NCBI RefSeq assembly: GCF_002846575.1 | Contig: NZ_PJND01000007.1 | Location: 1-64,000, forward strand | From: Flavobacterium lindanitolerans | Lineage (GTDB): Bacteria; Bacteroidota; Bacteroidia; Flavobacteriales; Flavobacteriaceae | Reading direction: 5' to 3' | Length of the DNA: 64,000 bases | Shown here: piece after piece, positions 52,875 through 58,526 of the stretch | How the letters are laid out: every line of letters begins with the position of its first letter | How positions within the stretch are numbered: position 1 is the first letter of the stretch | Notes under the pieces: model-generated | Database searches by the model: none | The model's input: only the letters and a program-made list of their open reading frames with translations | What the model was told of the DNA's origin: nothing | Made by a program: the position numbers and the translations under genes

Positions 52875-53399
52875 TTATACCGCTATCCTAAAATTTTGTT
52901 TGGCTGCCATCTTTAGGATTTGTTCAAGCAGTTTTGGGGAAAGATGCTTCTCATTTGGGTTTACGAAGACAAAATCTTTTTCCGTTTTTTTAATACTATT
53001 GTTTAATGCCATTTTGAAATCTGCCGAAAATGCCTGCACCAATGGATTAGCGCTAATGATATCAAAATCATTCTGGAGCAGGTCGAAATAATCAGGAAGG
53101 ATGTCTTCTGTATTTGAGGTATCTACAGCAATAAGATTTTCGAGTTCGTTTTCCTGAACGAAATTAATTATATCTGCTATTTTGAAAGGAACTGCAAATT
53201 GGATAAAATTGGCTTCCCAGGAATTTCTTACTGTTGGTTTTTCAAAGAAGGCTACAGTGGAATTGGTTATTACGGGCAATCTTAAATCAAGATTGTTATT
53301 TTCAAGAAGTGATTCCTGATTGGAAAGCACCTCAGTTATGAGGGAACTCCCTGTCTCTTCTATTCCAAAGAGAATGATATTTATTTTTTTAACTGACAT
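52875..53399 (-). CDS. Short Rossmann-like protein resembling the NAD domain of homoserine dehydrogenase
   Basis: A 174-aa protein. It begins with a strand-loop-helix resembling the homoserine dehydrogenase NAD-binding domain (INIILFGIEETGSSLITEVLSN), but the GxGxxG is degenerate (GIEETG). A later VDTSNTEDILPDYFDLLQND resembles the VDxTxxxxxxxxY block of that enzyme. The substrate-binding and ACT regions of a normal enzyme (over 300 aa) are absent. It may be a degenerate or regulatory relic kept with methionine genes. The assignment is tentative; the ORF itself is convincing. Confidence 0.5.
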   Translation of the reverse strand: MSVKKINIILFGIEETGSSLITEVLSNQESLLENNNLDLRLPVITNSTVAFFEKPTVRNSWEANFIQFAVPFKIADIINFVQENELENLIAVDTSNTEDILPDYFDLLQNDFDIISANPLVQAFSADFKMALNNSIKKTEKDFVFVNPNEKHLSPKLLEQILKMAAKQNFRIAV

Positions 53400-53420
53400 G
53401 GTTCTGGAGATTTTTAGTTA

Positions 53421-53456
53421 AAAGAACTGCTTTTGACTGGCAATCAAAAGCAGTCT
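53421..53456 (-). terminator. Strong hairpin between OsmC and the Rossmann-like gene
   Basis: A stem of about 15 bp with one bulge (AAAGAACTGCTTTTGA / TCAAAAGCAGTCTTT) and, on the minus strand, a T-rich tail. It lies 22 bp before the next gene start, so it acts as an OsmC terminator or partial attenuator. Confidence 0.7.
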
Positions 53457-53504
53457 TTCAACAAACAAACAAATAAAACAAACTAAACAAATGCGATTTA
53501 TGCT

Positions 53505-53927
53505 TTATGCTGCATAATTATATTCTTTGTATAAAATCAGCTCGACCGGTGTTGAATTGACCAGGTTGTCATAAACCGGACTTTTTTGCTGTACTAATTT
53601 TAACCACTTCTGGAGTACCTGAAGCGAAGTATCTGTTGTTGGCTTTAGTACGATTTCGATTTTGCTGAAGCCTACTCTTTCTTCCTGACTTATAACTCCG
53701 GTTATTTCTACCTGTAACGACTTTAGGTTGATGCCTAACTCTGAAGCTACCTGCTGGCTCACCGCATTGACACATCCTGCGAATCCTGCAAGTATATATT
53801 CAAACGGGCTTGGCCCTTCCAGTTCCGGAAATTTTTCATTCCTGCTTATTCTGACATCAGAGTTTTGTGTCTTTACTACGAATTGCTCGTTATTTCTTGA
53901 GTATCCTAAAACATTTATTGCTTTCAT
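53505..53927 (-). CDS. OsmC-family protein
   Basis: A 140-aa OsmC/Ohr-fold protein. It has GPSPFEYILAGFAGCVNAVSQQVASELG-type helix (read PSPFEYILAGFAGCVNAVSQ, about residues 38-57) with one of the two redox cysteines (Cys at about 52). The second motif position reads KSPVYDNLVN (about 114-123): Cys is absent (usually CPV), so it lacks the peroxidatic pair. The peroxidase role is therefore doubtful. In Bacteroidota such OsmC genes often lie near methionine genes, which fits here. It is the first gene after the tandem leader region. Confidence 0.82.
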   Translation of the reverse strand: MKAINVLGYSRNNEQFVVKTQNSDVRISRNEKFPELEGPSPFEYILAGFAGCVNAVSQQVASELGINLKSLQVEITGVISQEERVGFSKIEIVLKPTTDTSLQVLQKWLKLVQQKSPVYDNLVNSTPVELILYKEYNYAA

Positions 53928-53962
53928 ATTTTTATTTTTTTTGAGATTTATAATTGAGACTT

Positions 53963-54002
53963 AAAACAAAAAGTCCTTTTGGACGGTTTACCAAAAGGAC
54001 TT
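53963..54002 (-). terminator. Attenuator terminator 2 before OsmC
   Basis: A 12-bp stem AAGTCCTTTTGG / CCAAAAGGACTT (53971-53982 and 53991-54002), 8-nt loop and a T-rich tail on the minus strand. A perfect 7-base antiterminator partner CCAAAAG lies inside leader ORF 2 (54037-54043). Confidence 0.82.
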
Positions 54003-54024
54003 CACACTTGAATATATAAAGAGA

Positions 54025-54111
54025 TTACGTCGTTCGCTTTTGGCAATGGAGTTTAAGGTGGCAATACATCCACATATGTTTTTTACAAATAATCGTTGTT
54101 ATCGGGTTCAT
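54025..54111 (-). CDS. Leader peptide 2 upstream of OsmC
   Basis: A 28-codon ORF from ATG 54111 to TAA 54025 after an A-rich run. Residues 4-9 read ITTIIC and residues 12-17 HMWMYC, with Cys also at 23. The ORF ends 23 nt before the terminator hairpin. Codons 23-25 contain CCAAAAG, which can pair with the terminator's CTTTTGG. That makes this a candidate attenuator responding to Thr/Ile or Met/Cys. The peptide is read directly; the regulatory role is inferred. Confidence 0.65.
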   Translation of the reverse strand: MNPITTIICKKHMWMYCHLKLHCQKRTT

Positions 54112-54143
54112 TTTTATTTTATTTTCTCAAAGAATTATTTTTC

Positions 54144-54176
54144 AAAAAAAAAGCCCCTGTAATTCAACAGAGGCTT
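54144..54176 (-). terminator. Attenuator terminator 1 in the OsmC leader region
   Basis: On the minus strand AAGCCTCTGT (54167-54176) pairs with ACAGGGGCTT (54151-54160) through a 6-nt loop, including one U-G pair, followed by nine T. It comes between leader ORFs 1 and 2. Confidence 0.8.
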
Positions 54177-54199
54177 TTTTGCTATATATTTTAAAAAAC

Positions 54200-54274
54200 T
54201 TAAAATTTGGCAATAGTACCTCCTGCGGAAATTTTCCACATCTTGCAGTACGTATGACAAATAATAGTTCTCAT
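54200..54274 (-). CDS. Leader peptide 1 upstream of OsmC
   Basis: A 24-codon ORF from ATG 54274 to TAA 54200, starting about 20 nt after a consensus promoter. Residues 3-6 read TIIC, residues 10-13 CKMW, and it ends GGTIAKF. It precedes terminator 1. The shared TIIC and Met-Trp/Cys elements suggest that it is related in function, or by descent, to leader peptide 2. Confidence 0.6.
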   Translation of the reverse strand: MRTIICHTYCKMWKISAGGTIAKF

Positions 54275-54295
54275 TTTTATTTCTTTTTGATGGTA

Positions 54296-54325
54296 CAAAC
54301 TTCAGAACTATTTTTGGATTGACAA
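54296..54325 (-). promoter_or_regulatory. Promoter of the tandem leader and OsmC transcript
   Basis: On the minus strand TTG (54323-54325), 19-nt spacer, GAAGTTTG (54296-54303, 7 of 8 matches). The start would lie about 15 nt before leader ORF 1. Confidence 0.65.
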
Positions 54326-54531
54326 TGCACAAAATAAAAATTTAACATTTATTTTATTTTCAAACAAAAAAACTGATGTTTTATAAAGAGAAGCGTACAA
54401 CAAAAAATTATACTAATAATCAGCATTTTAACTTTAAAATACTATTGCTGTATTAGTTAAGAAAACCATTTATCGTAATATTGTTTATATAGCCTTTTTA
54501 ATATTTGGTATCAAACCCATTAAGAAAAAAC

Positions 54532-54558
54532 AAAAAAGCCTACTTAAAAAAGCAGGCT
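54532..54558 (-). terminator. Terminator beyond the solitary copy of the T9SS-gene promoter region
   Basis: On the minus strand AGCCTGCTT (54550-54558) pairs with AAGTAGGCT (54537-54545), loop of four T, then a T-rich tail. Confidence 0.7.
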
Positions 54559-54559
54559 C

Positions 54560-54665
54560 TTTCGAAGTATAATTTTGATTAATAGCCTCTTGCAAGCAAA
54601 AGCATTCTCATAAAAAATTTAGTTAATACGTACCGAATATAACAAAAAAAGGAATTATTCCACAA
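54560..54665 (-). repeat. Solitary copy of the duplicated promoter-leader element (flank B)
   Basis: This stretch resembles 55795-55890, the 5' region of the nearby T9SS gene. It has TTG (54663-54665), a 21-nt spacer and TATATTCG (54634-54641), then a hairpin CTTTTG / CAAGAG (54587-54602), then ATTAATCAAAA. No matching gene follows; a terminator does. An 11-codon ORF with three Leu codons (MRMLLLARGY, 54579-54611) overlaps the hairpin but is not conserved in the other copy. Confidence 0.7.
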
Positions 54666-54733
54666 TTTCAATTTAGTTAAAAAATGATCGGCCTGATAAA
54701 AAACTACCCTTTTTATATATCCATTAAACAGTA

Positions 54734-55714
54734 TTAGTTCTTCACTACTTTTGTAGTACCCGTACCGGAATCAGTCTGTATGTTCAGGAAATAAACTCCG
54801 GAAGTCAATTCAGAAATATTAATTTGCGTTTCAGAAACACCATTTGCATTTATATTTCTTACCACTCTTCCATTCAAGTCTGTAAGCTGAATTGTATTAA
54901 TAGCCACATTATTTTTACCGGACAGGTTAACAATTCCTGTTGACGGGTTAGGATACATGCTAAAGTTGTTTGCAAAGAAATCATCTCTGCTCAACGCCCT
55001 GCTGACTTCAAAAGTATCAATCCCGATTAAGTCAGAATTATCGCCGCTAGGCCCACCGTTTGTTACAAAATACCTAAATCCAAACTTTACGGCTGTTGGA
55101 CCGGAAAGTCCGGAAACAGTAAAACTATATTTTGTCCAAACTTTAGGATATACAAAACCGGTAGCTAATGTCGGGTTGACAGTAACCCCAACCGTGGTAA
55201 AGGAACCTACATTGGTAGAACCTCCTGCCGGATTAGTGTGTGTGGCAGCCGTACTCATTCTGAGTTCCAAACGATCTGCAAAATCTAGTGTTGCTGAGGT
55301 TCCTTTTCTTGACCAGAAAGAAACAACATCTCCATTTTCTACTGTAACCACAGGGCTGATTAACCAGTTGCTGATATCTCCGGCTCCTGTAGTACTGGTA
55401 TAATTAACCAGGGCAAAGGAATTGGCTCCACCTGCTTGCCCATTAGGTACCGGGCTGACTTCGCCTGTGGCATATTCCCTGTCATTGAAAGGATTTCCCT
55501 GAACTGCCGGTGTCGCAGCCAGATTTACTGTAACCGGAGTGTAGCTGGCAATTGACCATAATGTAGCAGTTGATGGGGAACTTTGGTTGGTTCTTACCCA
55601 ACCGGCAGTCTCCATTTCTGTTGTTGTACCGCTAAAACCAAAATTGTAAACATTTTGAGCATTGGCAATTCCTGACACGGAAACCAATAAAGAAAGAAGT
55701 AGAGTTTTTTTCAT
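54734..55714 (-). CDS. T9SS cargo protein with choice-of-anchor-J-like domain (copy 1)
   Basis: About 326 aa from ATG 55714, which opens the signal peptide (MKKTLLLSLLVSVSGIANAQ). Residues about 22-235 form a jelly-roll adhesion domain of the choice-of-anchor J type (WLISPVVTVENGDVVSFWSR, VKFGFRYFVTNGGPSGDNSD). A type A sorting domain follows (FSMYPNPSTGIVNLSG to GVYFLNIQTDSGTGTTKVVK). It is secreted through T9SS and likely surface-attached. It is nearly identical to the gene at 55962-56942. It is transcribed from TTG (55888-55890), 21 nt, TATATTTG (55859-55866). Confidence 0.88.
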   Translation of the reverse strand: MKKTLLLSLLVSVSGIANAQNVYNFGFSGTTTEMETAGWVRTNQSSPSTATLWSIASYTPVTVNLAATPAVQGNPFNDREYATGEVSPVPNGQAGGANSFALVNYTSTTGAGDISNWLISPVVTVENGDVVSFWSRKGTSATLDFADRLELRMSTAATHTNPAGGSTNVGSFTTVGVTVNPTLATGFVYPKVWTKYSFTVSGLSGPTAVKFGFRYFVTNGGPSGDNSDLIGIDTFEVSRALSRDDFFANNFSMYPNPSTGIVNLSGKNNVAINTIQLTDLNGRVVRNINANGVSETQINISELTSGVYFLNIQTDSGTGTTKVVKN

Positions 55715-55794
55715 AAAAATATTAATTAAAATTAAATAAAGCATACTCAATCAAGAAACAAAAACCATTTGAAAAAAGCGGACTCTCCCAGTGT

Positions 55795-55890
55795 AGTTTT
55801 GATTAATGACCTCTTGTAAACAAGAGTATTCTTTATAAAAGTTTAGTTAATATTTATACAAATATAACAAAAAAAATAATTATGTCACAA
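55795..55890 (-). repeat. Duplicated promoter-leader element (flank A), 5' region of T9SS copy 1
   Basis: On the minus strand TTG (55888-55890), 21-nt spacer and a perfect TATATTTG (55859-55866). A 6-bp hairpin CTCTTG / CAAGAG (55811-55826) follows, then ATTAATCAAAA. The hairpin base pairs are kept in flank B with one G-C to G-U change. The terminator of flank B is degraded here, so the downstream gene can be read. Confidence 0.7.
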
Positions 55891-55902
55891 CTTTAACTTT
55901 TT

Positions 55903-55939
55903 ACAAAAAAAAGAGTCAGTTTTATCAAACCGACTCTTT
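55903..55939 (-). terminator. Intrinsic terminator after T9SS copy 2
   Basis: Stem GAGTCGGTTT / AAACTGACTC on the minus strand (one G-U pair), loop GATA, then a run of T; 22 bp after the stop of the gene at 55962. Confidence 0.8.
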
Positions 55940-55961
55940 TTAACATATTTAGTCTTACTGT

Positions 55962-56942
55962 TTAGTTCTTCACTATTTTTGTACTACCTGTACCGGAATC
56001 AGTCTGTATGTTCAGGAAATAAACCCCGGAAGTCAATTCAGAAATATTAATTTGCGTTTCAGAAACACCATTTGCATTTATATTTCTTACCACTCTTCCG
56101 TTCAGGTCTGTAAGCTGAATTGTATTAATAGCCACATTATTTTTACCGGACAGGTTAACAATTCCTGTTGACGGGTTAGGATACATGCTAAAGTTGTTTG
56201 CAAAGAAATCATCTCTGCTCAAAGCCCTGCTGACTTCAAAAGTATCAATTCCGATGATATCTGAATTAGCCCCGCTAGGTCCACCGTTTGTTACAAAATA
56301 TCTAAACCCAAACTTTACAGCAGTTGGACCGGTAAGTCCGGAAACAGTAAAACTGTATCTTGTCCAAACTTTAGGGTATACGAAACCGGTTGCTAATGTA
56401 GGGTTAACAGTAACTCCAACTGTGGTGAACGAGCCTACATTGGTAGAGCCACCCGTTGGATTGGTATGCGTAGTAGCCGTACTCATTCTGAGTTCCAAAC
56501 GATCTGCAAAATCTAGTGTTCCTGAAGTTCCTTTTCTTGACCAGAAAGAAACAACATCACCATTTTCTACTGTAACCACAGGACTGATTAACCAGTTACT
56601 GATATTTCCTGCTCCTGTAGTACTGGTAAAATTAACCAGGGCAAAGGAATTGGCACCACCCGCCTGCCCATTAGGTACCGGGCTGACTTCGCCTGTGGCA
56701 TATTCCCTGTCATTGAAAGGATTTCCCTGAACTGCCGGTGTCGCAGCCAGATTTACAGTAACCGGAGTGTAGCTGGCTACCGTCCATAATGTAGTAGTTG
56801 ATGGGGAACTTTGGTTGGTTCTTACCCAACCGGCAGTCTCCATTTCTGTTGTTGTACCGCTAAAACCAAAATTGTAAACATTTTGGGCATTAGCAAATCC
56901 TGAAGCTAAAACGAAAAAAAGAAAGGGTAAAGTTTTTTTCAT
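55962..56942 (-). CDS. T9SS cargo protein with choice-of-anchor-J-like domain (copy 2)
   Basis: A 326-aa paralogue of the previous gene. They share a signal peptide layout, the jelly-roll domain and an almost identical sorting domain; only scattered residues differ (for example SIASY/TVASY, AAG/PTG and DNSDL/ANSDI). The upstream -7 box TATATTTG (56985-56992, minus) suggests a separate promoter. Because the pair is so similar the duplication is recent or kept alike by gene conversion. The ligand is unknown. Confidence 0.88.
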   Translation of the reverse strand: MKKTLPFLFFVLASGFANAQNVYNFGFSGTTTEMETAGWVRTNQSSPSTTTLWTVASYTPVTVNLAATPAVQGNPFNDREYATGEVSPVPNGQAGGANSFALVNFTSTTGAGNISNWLISPVVTVENGDVVSFWSRKGTSGTLDFADRLELRMSTATTHTNPTGGSTNVGSFTTVGVTVNPTLATGFVYPKVWTRYSFTVSGLTGPTAVKFGFRYFVTNGGPSGANSDIIGIDTFEVSRALSRDDFFANNFSMYPNPSTGIVNLSGKNNVAINTIQLTDLNGRVVRNINANGVSETQINISELTSGVYFLNIQTDSGTGSTKIVKN

Positions 56943-56984
56943 AATTTTTTAATTAAAAAGTTAGACATATTTTAAAAAATAAAC

Positions 56985-56992
56985 CAAATATA
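56985..56992 (-). promoter_or_regulatory. Probable promoter -7 box of T9SS copy 2
   Basis: TATATTTG on the minus strand, 43 bp before the ATG; no TTG at 19-22 nt. Confidence 0.4.
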
Positions 56993-57050
56993 AGAATTAT
57001 TTACAAAGTTTAGAATACACAAAACCACTCTTGTTTCCTCGAGAACTATT

Positions 57051-57080
57051 TTGTCAATTAAATATGCTTTTATACCTTTG
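57051..57080 (+). promoter_or_regulatory. Promoter of the metK riboswitch transcript
   Basis: Perfect consensus: TTG (57051-57053), 19-nt spacer, TACCTTTG (57073-57080). The transcript would start a few bases later, leaving the SAM-II-like element at its 5' end. Confidence 0.85.
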
Positions 57081-57090
57081 CATTCAAAAT

Positions 57091-57180
57091 CGAGAAGAGG
57101 AAAAATTTGTACTGATTGCAACCTCTGATGCTGTCAAAACAGACATCATAAAAATGCTAAAGCAGAAACCCTTCTTTAGC
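57091..57180 (+). ncRNA. SAM-II-like riboswitch (long-loop type) upstream of metK
   Basis: P1 AGAGG (57096-57100) pairs with CCTCT (57122-57126) around a loop ending ACTGATTGCAA, close to the SAM-II loop ending GTATTGCAA. A 9-bp hairpin follows (TGATG-CTGT, loop CAAA, ACAG-A-CATCA, 57126-57148), then TAAAAATGCTAAAG, close to the conserved SAM-II GATAAATGTAGCTAAA. The inserted hairpin suggests the long-loop variant. GCTAAAG (57156-57162) can instead pair with CTTTAGC (57174-57180), a possible expression switch. I know the family from memory only; the class needs a covariance-model search. Confidence 0.65.
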
Positions 57181-57222
57181 CTTTCCCTGCAATTTTTCCG
57201 ATTCCTAAAAACATAAAAAAAT

Positions 57223-58473
57223 ATGGCTTATTTATTTACGTCAGAATCTGTGAGTGAGGGACATCCGGATAAAATTGCTGACCAAATTTCAGATGCACTA
57301 ATCGATAACTTTTTGGCTTTTGATGCCGATTCAAAAGTGGCATGCGAGACTTTGGTTACTACTGGACAGGTTATTCTGGCGGGAGAAGTTAAATCAAAAA
57401 CATACCTGGATGTACAGCAAATTGCCCGTGATGTCATCAAAAAAATAGGATATACAAAAAGCGAGTATATGTTTGAAGCAAATTCTTGCGGTGTATTATC
57501 TGCTATTCACGAGCAATCTCAGGACATCAACCAAGGTGTTGACCGTGCGAGTAAAGAAGACCAGGGTGCCGGTGACCAAGGAATGATGTTTGGTTATGCT
57601 ACAAATGAAACGGAAGATTTCATGCCCCTGGCACTGAATCTATCTCATAAACTATTACAGGAATTAGCTGTTTTGCGTCGCGAAAACAACGAAATCAAAT
57701 ACCTTCGTCCGGATGCCAAATCACAGGTTACTCTTGAATATGATGACAACAACAAACCGGTACGTATTGATGCTATTGTAATCTCTACACAGCATGATGA
57801 TTTTGACAATGAAGCGAACATGCTTGCTAAAATCAAAAAGGACCTGATTGAAATCCTGATTCCAAGAATCATCAAAAATAATCCGCAATATGCACACCTG
57901 TTCAACGATAAAATCCAATACCACATTAATCCTACAGGAAAATTTGTGATTGGAGGCCCACACGGCGATACAGGATTAACAGGAAGAAAAATTATTGTTG
58001 ACACCTATGGTGGAAAAGGTGCTCACGGTGGTGGAGCTTTTTCAGGGAAAGACCCTAGTAAGGTTGACCGAAGTGCAGCATACGCCACACGACATATTGC
58101 TAAAAACTTAGTAGCAGCCGGAGTAGCTGAAGAAATTTTAGTTCAGGTTTCTTATGCTATTGGTGTAGCCAAACCAATGGGTATTTACATCAACACTTAT
58201 GGTACTTCAAAAGTAAATCTTACCGATGGAGAGATTGCTAAAAAAGTAGAAGAGCTATTCGATATGAGACCTTATTTCATTGAGCAAAGGTTGAAATTGA
58301 GAAATCCTATTTATAGCGAAACTGCCGCTTACGGGCACATGGGAAGAAAACCAGAAACCGTAACCAAAACTTTCAAAACTCCAAACGGAGAAGAGAAAAC
58401 GGTTACAGTAGAGTTATTCACCTGGGAGAAGCTTGACTTTGTTGACAAAGTAAAAGCAGCCTTTGGATTATAA
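57223..58473 (+). CDS. metK: S-adenosylmethionine synthetase
   Basis: A 416-aa enzyme that makes SAM from ATP and methionine. It has [20 protein letters not shown] (about residues 8-27), the methionine loop [16 protein letters not shown] (about 117-132), the P loop-like [20 protein letters not shown] (about 263-282) and [13 protein letters not shown] near the end. It is transcribed from a perfect promoter through a SAM-II-like element, so the product probably represses its own gene. Confidence 0.96.
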   Translation: MAYLFTSESVSEGHPDKIADQISDALIDNFLAFDADSKVACETLVTTGQVILAGEVKSKTYLDVQQIARDVIKKIGYTKSEYMFEANSCGVLSAIHEQSQDINQGVDRASKEDQGAGDQGMMFGYATNETEDFMPLALNLSHKLLQELAVLRRENNEIKYLRPDAKSQVTLEYDDNNKPVRIDAIVISTQHDDFDNEANMLAKIKKDLIEILIPRIIKNNPQYAHLFNDKIQYHINPTGKFVIGGPHGDTGLTGRKIIVDTYGGKGAHGGGAFSGKDPSKVDRSAAYATRHIAKNLVAAGVAEEILVQVSYAIGVAKPMGIYINTYGTSKVNLTDGEIAKKVEELFDMRPYFIEQRLKLRNPIYSETAAYGHMGRKPETVTKTFKTPNGEEKTVTVELFTWEKLDFVDKVKAAFGL

Positions 58474-58490
58474 TAATCCATTCAGATAAT

Positions 58491-58521
58491 AAAAAAACCA
58501 TCCTTTTCAGGATGGTTTTTT
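58491..58521. terminator. Bidirectional intrinsic terminator after metK
   Basis: Stem AACCATCCT / AGGATGGTT with loop TTTC, flanked by A and T runs, between convergent metK and the TPR gene. Confidence 0.87.
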
Positions 58522-58526
58522 TATTT

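Noticed and set aside
54135..54332. A 65-codon minus-strand ORF over the leader region
   Set aside because: It opens upstream of the likely transcription start and reads through a terminator hairpin; the shorter leader ORF in another frame fits the promoter and hairpin far better.
56185..56730. A 181-codon plus-strand ORF antisense to T9SS copy 2 (and a 148-codon equivalent antisense to copy 1)
   Set aside because: Antisense shadow of well-supported cargo genes; present in both copies only because the genes are near identical.
57031..57216. A 61-codon plus-strand ORF just before metK
   Set aside because: It spans the perfect metK promoter and the riboswitch, so it cannot be fully transcribed; its codons follow RNA pairing, not protein constraint.
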